A stretch of 32,139 bases of DNA from Thermoanaerobacteraceae bacterium (GTDB lineage Bacteria; Bacillota; JADQBR01). The stretch spans positions 1 to 32,139 of the forward strand of contig JACDOG010000024.1 of NCBI GenBank assembly GCA_017656305.1. Direction: 5' to 3'. This document shows, one piece after another, positions 9,091 to 17,342 of the stretch. The notes below the pieces were generated by a model, which had not been told where the DNA came from, did no database searches, and worked only from the letters and a program-made list of their open reading frames with translations. Position 1 is the first letter of the stretch, and each line of letters opens with the position of its first letter. The position numbers and the translations under genes are program-made.

Positions 9091-12072
9091 TTACTTGACA
9101 AGTTGAATGTACAGCGGCCTATTCACCTGATTTATTCCCGGCGGGGGCGTCAATCCCGACCCGCCTTGATCAATCCTTACCAACAGGTACCCGTAATCAC
9201 TCTGCCAACTTTGACCAGGGTTTTGCGGCAAACGAAACTTAACCTGCGTTCCTAACGGCACAGGATACCATTCATCATTATGGATCCAGGTCTTGCCCTG
9301 GTCCAGAGAAAAGTCAACGTGACCACCCTGTGGTGATTTAATGCTTACCTCTAGATTATTGGTGCCATCTTGCGTAACATTGCCGAAGGCATCGTAGGCA
9401 TTTATTGTTGCCCGGTAAATCCTGGCAGGTTTTATGGTGATTTTTTCAGGGTCCCAACCAACATAACTCGGTTTTCCAGGTTCTACTTCAACTTTCCAGG
9501 TGCGTGAAACGTCCACCTGCTGCAGTGGTGCACTGGGAACCCTCAGGTCCCGGTACTGGAGAACTGCCGTTACCCGATTGATACCGGGTACAGTACTTGC
9601 AGCCAACTTACCGTAAACACTTCCGGTCCTGTCCGGTCTCGGAATTCCTAAAGGAATGCCCTGGACGTCAACAACCTGAACCCTACCGTCAGCCTGAAAA
9701 TAGCCTACCTTTGGTTTTCTCTTCCAGGCCCCGGGAACTTTTTTCGAATGCTCAACCGCAAACACTACCCTGGCCTCAGGAGCGGTCACCGGCTGCCCGT
9801 TGTGGTCGGTGATAACTGCCCGAAAACTTACTTCTTCCCCGGTTGCAACACGTCTTTTCAGTCCCTTCAATTCTACATTCCAGTCCAGCGCTCTAACCCA
9901 GGTCGTTGCTCTAACAGAAACCGCGCCCAACTGGTCTGGAGTAAATTCAACAATGATTTCCGCCTTACCGGGGCTGTTGCTGGTAAATTCCCCCACCACA
10001 GTTGTTGGGGAAACAGCTTCAAGTTTCGTAAACTCACTGAAATCGGTAGCATACCTCCAGGTGCCCGATACCGGTACGGGATTCCCGTAAACATCTTCTG
10101 CCACCGTTTTTATTCTGATGGTTTTGTTCTTACTATCCACAAATAATGCAGAACTGCTTAACTCTATACGCAGCCTGTCCGGAACTCCCGCAGTTGGATG
10201 CGTCACCTTGACAGCAGCACCACGGTAGGGCTTCCCGCTGGCAAGCTCCGAAGGTTGGCTCTCATTTCCGCTTGTATCCACTGCTGTCAAATAGTAATGG
10301 TACGTCTTTCCTTGTTTCAAACCGTCATCTGCATACATGGTATCCTTTATTAACTTGTCGTTTACTTTCTCAAAATCATCTGCCGCACCGCTGCCTGACC
10401 GGTACAGGTTATATCCTGCAAGGTCTTCTTCAGTATTCCTCTGCCACGACAGGACCAATTCGTCACCGCTCCACGGATCGTCAACGGACAAGCCAGTGGG
10501 CACTGCCGGCGGTGTTTTGTCCTGGGAAATACCCTGAACTTCTGCAGGTTTGGACTCATTGCCCAGGTCATCAAATGCAGTCAGCCGGTACCTATATGCG
10601 GTGTTTCGTGTTAGACCGGTATCCAAATACTGCGTCTGTGCCTTATCTGCCGTACCAGCGATAGTTGCCACTAGTTGGAAATTATCCGTACCGCTTTCCG
10701 CCCGGTACAGGTGATACCCTGCCAGGTCGGCATCACCGTTTGGCAACCACCTGATGAGCAACTCCGTACCTATGCCGGGATTATCAACTGTCAGGCCGCG
10801 GGGCACACCTGGTGGTGTAGTATCCAATGTCGGCATACCAGATGCAACAGCACTGGGCTCCGAACTGTTACCTGCAATATCCACAGCTATCAAGTAGTAG
10901 TAGTAAATAGTATCATTTTCAACAGTTTCATCGGTAAATTTGGTGATATCTCCCGCCAGTTCAACCACTTCTACAAAAGGCCCCTCCGGTGTTGGAGCCC
11001 TGTAGAGCCGGTACCCGTTTAGGTCATTCTCAGTATTGGGGGTCCAGCTCAGTAACAGTTTCCCGCCTGTCCTAAGGTCCGTGACCTTCAGCCCAACAGG
11101 CGAGGCAGGAGGCACTTCATCCTTAGTGGGAATTACCGTTACTATGTCAGAAGGTGCTGATTCGTTACCTGCTTTATCCAGTGCCGTTACATAATATCTA
11201 TATTCTGCACCCGTGCTCAGACCGGCATCCAGATAAACATTTTCAAATACACTGGCTATTTTACTGAAGCCAGTGTCTCCGTAAACTGCCCGGTAGACAT
11301 TATATTTGTTCAGATCCTGTTCACTATTTGCTTCCCAGCTCAACCTCACACTTTCGCCAGTACCTAAATCCAATGCAGTTAACCCCTGCGGTTTGCCAGG
11401 TGGCTCTCTGTCAGGAACAGAAACTGACAGATGTACTTCATCGTAGGCCACATAGGTATTGGCGCCTGACATAGAAGCATACAGCTGAATTTGATACCGG
11501 CCTTTTCCCGTAAATACATTGGAGATATCCAGGTTCTCTACCTTGTTCCATTCGTCACCGTAAACAGCGCCGGATACGGTCAGTGTGTCTCCGGCATCCT
11601 GCCAAACCGTCACCGGCCGCCGGCCGCCCGGTGGAAGTATCCTTATTTTCGCCGCTGCTTCCTCGCCAAGTTCCACTGCTTTTTGATATGCGAAACTTAA
11701 ATTTACCACAACCTCATCCCTTGATATGTTAAAGTCCTGATATATGTACCCGCTAACCGTTCTGTTATCAGAGTAAACCGTATCCTTTACCGTGGCCTTC
11801 TTTGGCGGAACAGACATCTTTACCGCCCCGCCCCGTCCGGATACTATCTGCTCACCTGCGGCTATCTTGCCGGAAAATCCCTGGGAAATCCAATCAACCA
11901 AGAGTTCTCCCACATCATTCCATTCCATTAAGTCATCCGAAAAACTGCCGTTGTCAAGCACACTCCCGGCGCTTACCAGCGGTATTGCAACCAACAAGGA
12001 AGCAATCATACTAAATATTATAGTTATCTTAACCATTCCCAAACGGCTGATGAACTGTTTAACTTTCGTCAC
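9091..12072 (-). CDS. Secreted protein with four fibronectin type III domains, no cysteine
   Basis: The 993-aa protein has a signal peptide (hydrophobic stretch about 14-33, ending LVSAGS). An N-terminal jelly-roll-like module follows (about 35-225), then four Fn3 repeats, each opening with a proline-rich linker (PPGKPQGL, PPASPVGL, PPGVPRGL, PPAVPTGL) and containing an LxxYNLYR-like strand (about 225-620). The C-terminal third (about 625-990) resembles bacterial Ig-like/invasin-type modules. I see no CXXCH and no cysteine at all, and no SLH or LPXTG anchor. The start is GTG with a strong AGGAGGTG seven bases upstream. It sits between an NHL protein and the 15-haem cytochrome, which shares Fn3-type modules. 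It probably forms a surface scaffold or adhesive partner for the cytochromes. That role is inferred from context. Confidence 0.85.
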   Translation of the reverse strand: MTKVKQFISRLGMVKITIIFSMIASLLVAIPLVSAGSVLDNGSFSDDLMEWNDVGELLVDWISQGFSGKIAAGEQIVSGRGGAVKMSVPPKKATVKDTVYSDNRTVSGYIYQDFNISRDEVVVNLSFAYQKAVELGEEAAAKIRILPPGGRRPVTVWQDAGDTLTVSGAVYGDEWNKVENLDISNVFTGKGRYQIQLYASMSGANTYVAYDEVHLSVSVPDREPPGKPQGLTALDLGTGESVRLSWEANSEQDLNKYNVYRAVYGDTGFSKIASVFENVYLDAGLSTGAEYRYYVTALDKAGNESAPSDIVTVIPTKDEVPPASPVGLKVTDLRTGGKLLLSWTPNTENDLNGYRLYRAPTPEGPFVEVVELAGDITKFTDETVENDTIYYYYLIAVDIAGNSSEPSAVASGMPTLDTTPPGVPRGLTVDNPGIGTELLIRWLPNGDADLAGYHLYRAESGTDNFQLVATIAGTADKAQTQYLDTGLTRNTAYRYRLTAFDDLGNESKPAEVQGISQDKTPPAVPTGLSVDDPWSGDELVLSWQRNTEEDLAGYNLYRSGSGAADDFEKVNDKLIKDTMYADDGLKQGKTYHYYLTAVDTSGNESQPSELASGKPYRGAAVKVTHPTAGVPDRLRIELSSSALFVDSKNKTIRIKTVAEDVYGNPVPVSGTWRYATDFSEFTKLEAVSPTTVVGEFTSNSPGKAEIIVEFTPDQLGAVSVRATTWVRALDWNVELKGLKRRVATGEEVSFRAVITDHNGQPVTAPEARVVFAVEHSKKVPGAWKRKPKVGYFQADGRVQVVDVQGIPLGIPRPDRTGSVYGKLAASTVPGINRVTAVLQYRDLRVPSAPLQQVDVSRTWKVEVEPGKPSYVGWDPEKITIKPARIYRATINAYDAFGNVTQDGTNNLEVSIKSPQGGHVDFSLDQGKTWIHNDEWYPVPLGTQVKFRLPQNPGQSWQSDYGYLLVRIDQGGSGLTPPPGINQVNRPLYIQLVK

Positions 12073-12106
12073 TTTAGTTCACCTCCTGTTTGATTGCAAT
12101 ACCTTA

Positions 12107-13114
12107 TTATTGGTCCAGATGAATATATACCATCACCCTATTACTGTCCCTGTCGGCAATATATAAATTACCGGATTGGTCGGCAGCTAGACCGTTGGGA
12201 AAATTAAACCGGCTTTTTTCTGAACTTTCAGACCCCCACACCAGCCCCTTGGCAGCAGCCAAATCATAACTGGCTATCCGGTGAGTTATTGTATCTGCAA
12301 TGTGCAACAATCCCCGCTGCCTATCAAGGGCCAGGCCCCTGGGAGTAACCAGCTTTCTTTCATTGATAGACTTGAGGCTGCGTTTATACTCACCGCTCAA
12401 ACTAAATTCCTGAATTCTACCATTATTGGTATCTGCCACATAAATGCGGTCATTTTGTTCATCTACAGCTATACCATTAGCAAACTTAAACTGTCCCGCT
12501 GCGGTGCCTTCTTTACCAAACTGGTGGAAAAACCTGCCGCTGGCATCAAAGACGAGCACTCGCTGGCCGAGCACATCACTTACATAAAGTTTACCGCTAT
12601 CACCAACGGCCAGAGCTGCCGGCTTAATAGTACCCAGCACTTTCCCGTCTTTTTCCACCGGCAGTTGGTACAGATATTCTCCTTCCAAATGCCAAACCTG
12701 CACCCGGCCATTATTAAAATCTGCAACGTACAACAGTTGTTGGGAATCATCAACAGCAACAGCAACAGGGTAATTCATAGCAACACCTTCTATTGACGAC
12801 TGTCCGTACTGCCGGAGTACTTTGCCGGTTATATCAAACATCACTACCCTGTTGTTTCCTGAATCCGCAACCAACACGCGCCCATCGGCGGTTACAGCAA
12901 CACCTAAAGGCTTGTCCAGCCCCTTTCCTGATATTATTCGCATCTCACCGCCTTGAAACGGAAAATCAATGGGAGGATTATTGGGAGCAATAACCTGCTG
13001 CCAGAGCTCACCTGTCGTTGAAGGTTGCAGTTTCAAATACAATCCAGCTATAGTTAACAACAGCACACAAACCAAAAAGAAAATTATCATGCCTTTGATG
13101 CCAACGCGTCCCAA
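12107..13114 (-). CDS. Membrane-anchored NHL-repeat beta-propeller protein
   Basis: This 335-aa protein has an N-terminal signal anchor (about residues 8-28) followed by about 280 residues of NHL repeats. Each repeat carries the pattern 'PxGVAVD..G.LYVADxxNNRVxVF', for example VLVADSGNNRV, IYVADTNNGRI and LYIADRDSNRV, so a six-bladed propeller outside the membrane is expected. There is no enzymatic motif. NHL propellers usually bind proteins or ligands. The start is TTG, chosen because GGGAGG lies seven bases upstream. It lies between the hexahaem cytochrome and the Fn3 protein, and a second NHL protein lies on the other side of the cytochrome. An assembly or docking role for the cytochrome is plausible but unproven. 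Confidence 0.88.
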   Translation of the reverse strand: MGRVGIKGMIIFFLVCVLLLTIAGLYLKLQPSTTGELWQQVIAPNNPPIDFPFQGGEMRIISGKGLDKPLGVAVTADGRVLVADSGNNRVVMFDITGKVLRQYGQSSIEGVAMNYPVAVAVDDSQQLLYVADFNNGRVQVWHLEGEYLYQLPVEKDGKVLGTIKPAALAVGDSGKLYVSDVLGQRVLVFDASGRFFHQFGKEGTAAGQFKFANGIAVDEQNDRIYVADTNNGRIQEFSLSGEYKRSLKSINERKLVTPRGLALDRQRGLLHIADTITHRIASYDLAAAKGLVWGSESSEKSRFNFPNGLAADQSGNLYIADRDSNRVMVYIHLDQ

Positions 13115-13153
13115 TTAACTCCCTCCCGTACAAAGTTGCGACTGAATTTTTTT

Positions 13154-14140
13154 CTATTTATTATGACACACCTGACAAACACCGCGGTTATCCAAACGCA
13201 GTAACGTACTGGATGTACTTGTACTGGTACCGTCAGCACGATTGAACGTCACGGTGTTGGTAGCTTTGGTTCCGTGAGCATAATGACAAGTCAGGCACAT
13301 TACCTGCTGGTTTGCTGCGGTACCATCACTGGACTGCAACGGCATTAAAGGACTGGGTTGGGATAGAGTAGCGATGGTCCAACTGTTTTCATTCGTGCCA
13401 GCATAAAGACTGGGATCCATTCCCACACGGTGACGTGCAAAACTACCATAAGTACCTAATGCAGTATCATCTCCAGAACCAGCACCTGTCTGCTTAAAGT
13501 CCTGATGGCATGCACCGCAAAACTCATTCCAACCAGACTGGTAACTAACGGCCTCATCACCTAGTACTGTTCCTGCTGCAATGTCCAGTGTTGGTGGTGT
13601 GGCACTGATATCAACGCCATTCACATTAACCCTCAGCGCACGCGCTGTGTTTGCGGTATTATGCGGGTCGTGACAGCTGGCACAGGTTAATTCCATGTAG
13701 TTACCAGCATTTGTATCATAACCGGGAACCCAAACCGTAGTGCCGTTTGCAGCGTCAACGTCGTGCTCGGAAGTAACAGCGGCAAATACAGGTGTTGCAC
13801 CCTCGGTGGTTACCACCTGGTCAAAACCGCCAGCACTGGAAGCGTAAGTACCTGTTCCAGTTACAATAGCACCGTTAATTACGTCATACTTGCTCTGTCC
13901 GCCGCTCTTATGGCAGTATACGCATGTCCGGTAGACATCATTCTGCGTGCCGGCCTCCAGATTTTGAATCAAGTTCTTTCCAGCTGCAGCGTGGGTGCTG
14001 TGACATTGCCCGCAGGCAGCGGTGTCAGCAGTATAGCCCCCGTGAATGTTACTGGAAATTGTGTAAGCTGCGGCAACCCCAACTCCCAAAACCAATGTAA
14101 ACACCAGGACCATGGATAAGATTAACAACTGCCTTTTCAT
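13154..14140 (-). CDS. Secreted hexahaem c-type cytochrome
   Basis: The 328-aa protein starts at the ATG at 14140 (GAGGTG seven bases ahead) with a clear signal peptide MKRQLLILSM... ending at AAAYT (about residue 27). An upstream GTG at 14188 would add 16 charged residues before the signal sequence and is less likely. Six haem motifs lie at about residues 43 (CGQCH), 73 (CVYCH), 153 (CASCH), 208 (CGACH), 282 (CLTCH) and 322 (CQVCH). Motifs one, three and five are CXXCHxxH, the last His being a candidate axial ligand for a neighbouring haem. There is no membrane anchor after cleavage, so it is secreted or wall-associated. It is flanked by two NHL propeller genes. Possible roles are an electron shuttle across the wall or a subunit of a cytochrome filament. 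Confidence 0.92.
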   Translation of the reverse strand: MKRQLLILSMVLVFTLVLGVGVAAAYTISSNIHGGYTADTAACGQCHSTHAAAGKNLIQNLEAGTQNDVYRTCVYCHKSGGQSKYDVINGAIVTGTGTYASSAGGFDQVVTTEGATPVFAAVTSEHDVDAANGTTVWVPGYDTNAGNYMELTCASCHDPHNTANTARALRVNVNGVDISATPPTLDIAAGTVLGDEAVSYQSGWNEFCGACHQDFKQTGAGSGDDTALGTYGSFARHRVGMDPSLYAGTNENSWTIATLSQPSPLMPLQSSDGTAANQQVMCLTCHYAHGTKATNTVTFNRADGTSTSTSSTLLRLDNRGVCQVCHNK

Positions 14141-14208
14141 CCGTTTCACCTCGCCCCATAACTTTTTTTCTTCATTCTCTTCATCCACCCCACCCCCCTT
14201 CCAAAATA

Positions 14209-14225
14209 TGTTAACTTTTTGTTAA
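14209..14225 (-). promoter_or_regulatory. Two TTAACA repeats at 11-bp spacing: possible PhoB/PhoP site
   Basis: On the minus strand, upstream of the hexahaem cytochrome gene, two perfect TTAACA units begin exactly 11 bp apart (separated by AAAAG). This is the half-site and period seen in the pstS PHO box at 27499-27537 in this same window. Only two units are clear. Each is also part of a GTTAAC palindrome, so binding of another regulator, or chance in AT-rich DNA, is possible. Confidence 0.4.
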
Positions 14226-14262
14226 CTTGCTTTACCGGCCTGTACTTGAAATTTTTTTCACA

Positions 14263-15231
14263 TTATTTAAACACCGAAACTCTATTGTTTCCCACTTCAG
14301 TGACATACAAGCGCCCGTTGCCATCTATATAAAGCCCATTTGGCAGGTTAAACTGGCCGTTTCCAGTTCCCCGGCTGCCCACGCGGAACAGTTCTTCGCC
14401 ATCAGGTTTAAAAACCATCACCTGACCGAGCAGGCCAGTTACCACATATATGTTACTTTTTCGATCAATATCAATCCCGCGGGCAGTAGTCAATGACCCT
14501 ACTTTACCTTCTTCTCCACCGATGGTCTTCAGATAATTGCCCTGGGAATCAAAAACCTGAATGCGGTTATTACCGGAATCTGCAACGTAAATATTGCCGT
14601 CATTATCCACAGCAACGCCGTTAGGATAACTGAACTGTCCCGGTTCTTTCCCTTCTTCCCCGAAACTAAGCAGCAAATTGCCGCTCAGGTCAAAGACCAA
14701 CACCTTCATCTTGATCACATCGGTAAGATAAAGCCTGCCATCCCGGATCTTCAAGTCGCCCGGTTTACGGTAAACTCCTTCTTTGGAAGGTTTAAAGTAC
14801 CCCAAAAACTCCCCGCCGGTATCAAAAATTGCAATCCGGCCTTTGTCCAGGTCTGCAACGTAAAGCTTTCCATCAGCCACAGCAAGACCATAAGGAGTGC
14901 GCACCAGGGGTTCTTTTCCCTTCTCGGGAGCACCGATTAAACGTTGAAACTCGCCATTGTAGTCGAATACTTGAATCTGATGGTTGTCCGAATCGGAAAC
15001 ATAAATCTCTCCCCCCGAAACTGTAACGGCCATGGGGTAGTTTAAGGAAATTTCTTTTAGCCCGTAAATCGCATACTTAAACTCCGGAGGTGTGGTTTGA
15101 GGTGCAGTTACGGGTATTACTCGTGTAACTTGTTCCACCGGGTTCTGATTGTTGATGTAATAAACTCCAAAAGTTACGGTTCCTACCAGAGTAAGACTTA
15201 GAATAATGATTATCAGAGTCGAAATTTTCAT
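14263..15231 (-). CDS. Membrane-anchored NHL-repeat beta-propeller protein (second copy)
   Basis: This 322-aa paralogue of the NHL protein at 12107-13114 has an N-terminal anchor (MKISTLIIIILSLTLVGTVT) and then NHL blades such as IYVSDSDNHQIQVF, LYVADLDKGRIAIF, IYVADSGNNRIQVF and LYVTEVGNNRVSVF. The ATG at 15231 is preferred, with GAAAGGG upstream. A GTG nine bases earlier would add only three residues. It lies directly after the TPR gene and upstream of the hexahaem cytochrome. Blade sequences are diverged from the first NHL protein, which suggests an old duplication rather than a recent copy. No catalytic residues can be seen. The protein is probably exposed on the outer face of the membrane. 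Confidence 0.88.
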   Translation of the reverse strand: MKISTLIIIILSLTLVGTVTFGVYYINNQNPVEQVTRVIPVTAPQTTPPEFKYAIYGLKEISLNYPMAVTVSGGEIYVSDSDNHQIQVFDYNGEFQRLIGAPEKGKEPLVRTPYGLAVADGKLYVADLDKGRIAIFDTGGEFLGYFKPSKEGVYRKPGDLKIRDGRLYLTDVIKMKVLVFDLSGNLLLSFGEEGKEPGQFSYPNGVAVDNDGNIYVADSGNNRIQVFDSQGNYLKTIGGEEGKVGSLTTARGIDIDRKSNIYVVTGLLGQVMVFKPDGEELFRVGSRGTGNGQFNLPNGLYIDGNGRLYVTEVGNNRVSVFK

Positions 15232-15249
15232 GCTTGCCACCCTTTCAAT

Positions 15250-15939
15250 TCACTGGTGGTTGCCCAGTCTTTCCAGAGCTTTTCTGGCCTGCTTGAAGTT
15301 AGGGTTGTACTCCAATGTTTTTTGGTAGTATTCCCTGGCTTTATCCACATCGCCGGCTTTTTCGTAAGCAATACCCAATTGATAGTAAACATTGGTGTTA
15401 CCCGGGGAAATTCTTATTGATTCCTTAAAGTTGGAAATTGCCTTCTCGTATTCTCCCAATTCACTGTAAATAAGCCCCAGGATTGAATAACCGCTGGCAT
15501 GCAGGGGATTTTTTTTCACGTATTCTTCCATTAATAACCTGGCATCTTCCAAATTTCCGTTTTCTATGTATGCCGATGCCAAATTAAACTTTGCTCTCAT
15601 ATTTTCAGGTTCCAGTTTTAGTGCATTCTTGTATTCCCTAATGGCCTCTTCAACTTGACCTCTTTGAAAATAAACCCAACCTAATGCCACTCGGTAGTCA
15701 ACATTGTTAGGGTCCCGTTCCACATTATCCAGTGCTATTTCCAAATCCCGGTCCAGTTTAGTGGTTTCCTCGTACTGGTCCCAAAAAAACATTTTCCCAA
15801 TTTGCATGCCAGCTAATGCAATAATCAACACAGACAGCACGATTAGAAATATACTTAACTTCAGACTGATTCTTTTTTCGCCATCCTTTTCCGCCTGCGC
15901 CACGGCTATTGCTCCCTTCAGTAACTGTCGCCAAAACAT
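15250..15939 (-). CDS. Membrane-anchored TPR-repeat protein
   Basis: The 229-aa protein has one transmembrane helix (about residues 27-46) after a short basic N-terminus, then four consecutive 34-residue tetratricopeptide repeats at about 79-112, 113-146, 147-180 and 181-214, each showing the W/L-G-Y-A-P pattern (for example ALGWVYFQRGQVEEAI). TPR arrays bind partner proteins. Topology (positive residues before the helix) suggests the repeats face outside, where cytochromes are matured. A resemblance in role to the NrfG/CcmI-type TPR assembly factors is conceivable, but there is no direct sequence evidence. It sits 18 bp ahead of the NHL gene within the cytochrome cluster. Confidence 0.85.
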   Translation of the reverse strand: MFWRQLLKGAIAVAQAEKDGEKRISLKLSIFLIVLSVLIIALAGMQIGKMFFWDQYEETTKLDRDLEIALDNVERDPNNVDYRVALGWVYFQRGQVEEAIREYKNALKLEPENMRAKFNLASAYIENGNLEDARLLMEEYVKKNPLHASGYSILGLIYSELGEYEKAISNFKESIRISPGNTNVYYQLGIAYEKAGDVDKAREYYQKTLEYNPNFKQARKALERLGNHQ

Positions 15940-15980
15940 CGGTTAGACCTAATAAATTTATCTTAAACCCAAAGCAGGAC

Positions 15981-16116
15981 CTACTGCTTTAACCACCTTT
16001 CATCATGGCAAGTCAGGCAATGCGCGTCATCCCTTTTTGCGACGTTGCCGCTTTGTATGACAGTCCTTACAGAAAGGATTTGTCAGTACCGCATCGGGAA
16101 TTTTAGCTTTCCACAT
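15981..16116 (-). pseudogene. Frameshifted di-haem cytochrome remnant
   Basis: The frame starting at ATG 16116 encodes 29 codons with a haem motif (NPFCKDCHT) and stops at 16027. The adjacent frame continues the homology-like sequence (VIQSGNVAKRDDAHCLTCH, then DERWLKQ and a stop at 15981) with a second haem motif. The two frames join within a few bases of the first motif, as expected from a one- or two-base indel around 16050-16060. The fragment lies right after the 12-haem gene and may be a decayed tail or an independent small cytochrome. It is too short for standard ORF thresholds. Confidence 0.65.
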
Positions 16117-16151
16117 TTTTTAACCAAACTTCCTCCATGACTTTTTCTGCA

Positions 16152-17288
16152 CTACGTTCCCTGCATGTGGCAACGGGCACACTGCCGTTCCGAATGGCAG
16201 GTAAAACACTCCTCGCTGACGCCACCTTCCACCCGCACGTTTTTGGGATGCTGGCGGCGCCAGTTGCCGCGCTTATGAATACCGGTATGGCACTTGTTGC
16301 AGTAAGTCTGTGCCGGCGCACCGATTGCCGACGCCGGTTTGCCGACGCTATGGCACACCAGGCAGGGTTCTGAATTAGGTTTGGCCGCCTTACCGTGGTC
16401 GCTCATCCAGTCACCGCCCTGGTGGCTGGGAGGAAGCATGTCGTGACAGTCAGCACAAAACGGGTTCCGCCTTGAGTATTCGGCAGCCTTGTTGACGGTG
16501 CCACCGGTCGGGTCCTCCAGGTTCAAGTCACTGCTGGCATACGAGTGACAGTTGATGCAGTTATCCAGGTTCTCTTTGGCCAGCTTGCCGTGCTTGCTGG
16601 TCCAGTCAGGAACTTGGTGCGACTCCGGGTTGCCTATTCGCGTGTGGCAGGCTTCACATTCCAGACTGATCTCTTTACTCTTGTGACAGTCCATACACGT
16701 GCTCATCTGCGGTACAATATTTTTCCGTACCATCTGCGCCTGACCGGCAGCTGCAGTCCAGGCGGTAAAGCTCCCGTCCAGGGTAAGCTGCCGCATGGCA
16801 ATATTTCCGTGGGCAATCCCCATATGACACTCGGTACAGGCAACCTCCACCTTTGTTATGTGCCTCTCGTGGGGCAGCGTGATGTCACCGGAGGCCGTGA
16901 CTACCCTGTTCACCGTATGACAGCTCAAACAAACCTCGTTATCCAGGTCTTCCTGCATGTTGATAGGCAGGTAATAGCTTTTGGTCAGGTAAGCATACAA
17001 CTGCTTGAAGGTTTTTACCTTGTATTCCAGCCGACTTTTCCAGGTAGCACCGGCATGACACCGGGTACAGGCCATCCTGCTGTGAGCAGAAGCTTTCCAC
17101 GTGTAATACTCCGGCTGCATCTCATGACACGATAAACAGAAATCGCCAGGAAACTCCGCCTCAAGGCGCACAGCCAAACCAAACAATATGATTATCAACA
17201 GCCCGCTGGTGAAAATCAGCAGTTTCCATTTACCACCGGGGGCAGCGATAAATATTTCTCTAAAATACTGCAGTACCTTACCAATCAT
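16152..17288 (-). CDS. NapC/NirT-like membrane-anchored cytochrome with 12 CXXCH motifs
   Basis: The 378-aa protein has one N-terminal transmembrane helix (KWKLLIFTSGLLIIILFGLA, about residues 20-40) and then 12 haem motifs: CLSCH, CTRCH, CLSCH, CTECH, CMDCH, CEACH, CINCH, CADCH, CLVCH, CNKCH, CFTCH and CARCH. The first part, CLSCHEM followed by a Tyr/Trp-rich stretch and ACTRCHAG, is the NapC/NrfH/CymA signature of quinol-oxidising cytochromes. The remainder is an elongated haem tail. The start ATG at 17288 follows GGGGGT by seven bases. A TTG at 17309 is possible but less likely. It is a tandem paralogue of the 10-haem gene upstream and has two additional C-terminal haem sites. Probable function: accept electrons from menaquinol and pass them outward to the secreted cytochromes. 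Confidence 0.92.
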   Translation of the reverse strand: MIGKVLQYFREIFIAAPGGKWKLLIFTSGLLIIILFGLAVRLEAEFPGDFCLSCHEMQPEYYTWKASAHSRMACTRCHAGATWKSRLEYKVKTFKQLYAYLTKSYYLPINMQEDLDNEVCLSCHTVNRVVTASGDITLPHERHITKVEVACTECHMGIAHGNIAMRQLTLDGSFTAWTAAAGQAQMVRKNIVPQMSTCMDCHKSKEISLECEACHTRIGNPESHQVPDWTSKHGKLAKENLDNCINCHSYASSDLNLEDPTGGTVNKAAEYSRRNPFCADCHDMLPPSHQGGDWMSDHGKAAKPNSEPCLVCHSVGKPASAIGAPAQTYCNKCHTGIHKRGNWRRQHPKNVRVEGGVSEECFTCHSERQCARCHMQGT

Positions 17289-17342
17289 TAAATAACCCCC
17301 ACTTATCAAAACAAGTCTTGCTACCGCTTGTGGTTAAGAGAG

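Noticed and set aside
14141-14188. Longer N-terminus for the hexahaem cytochrome (GTG 14188)
   Set aside because: It adds 16 mostly charged residues before a complete signal peptide, and the ATG at 14140 has a well-placed GAGGTG.
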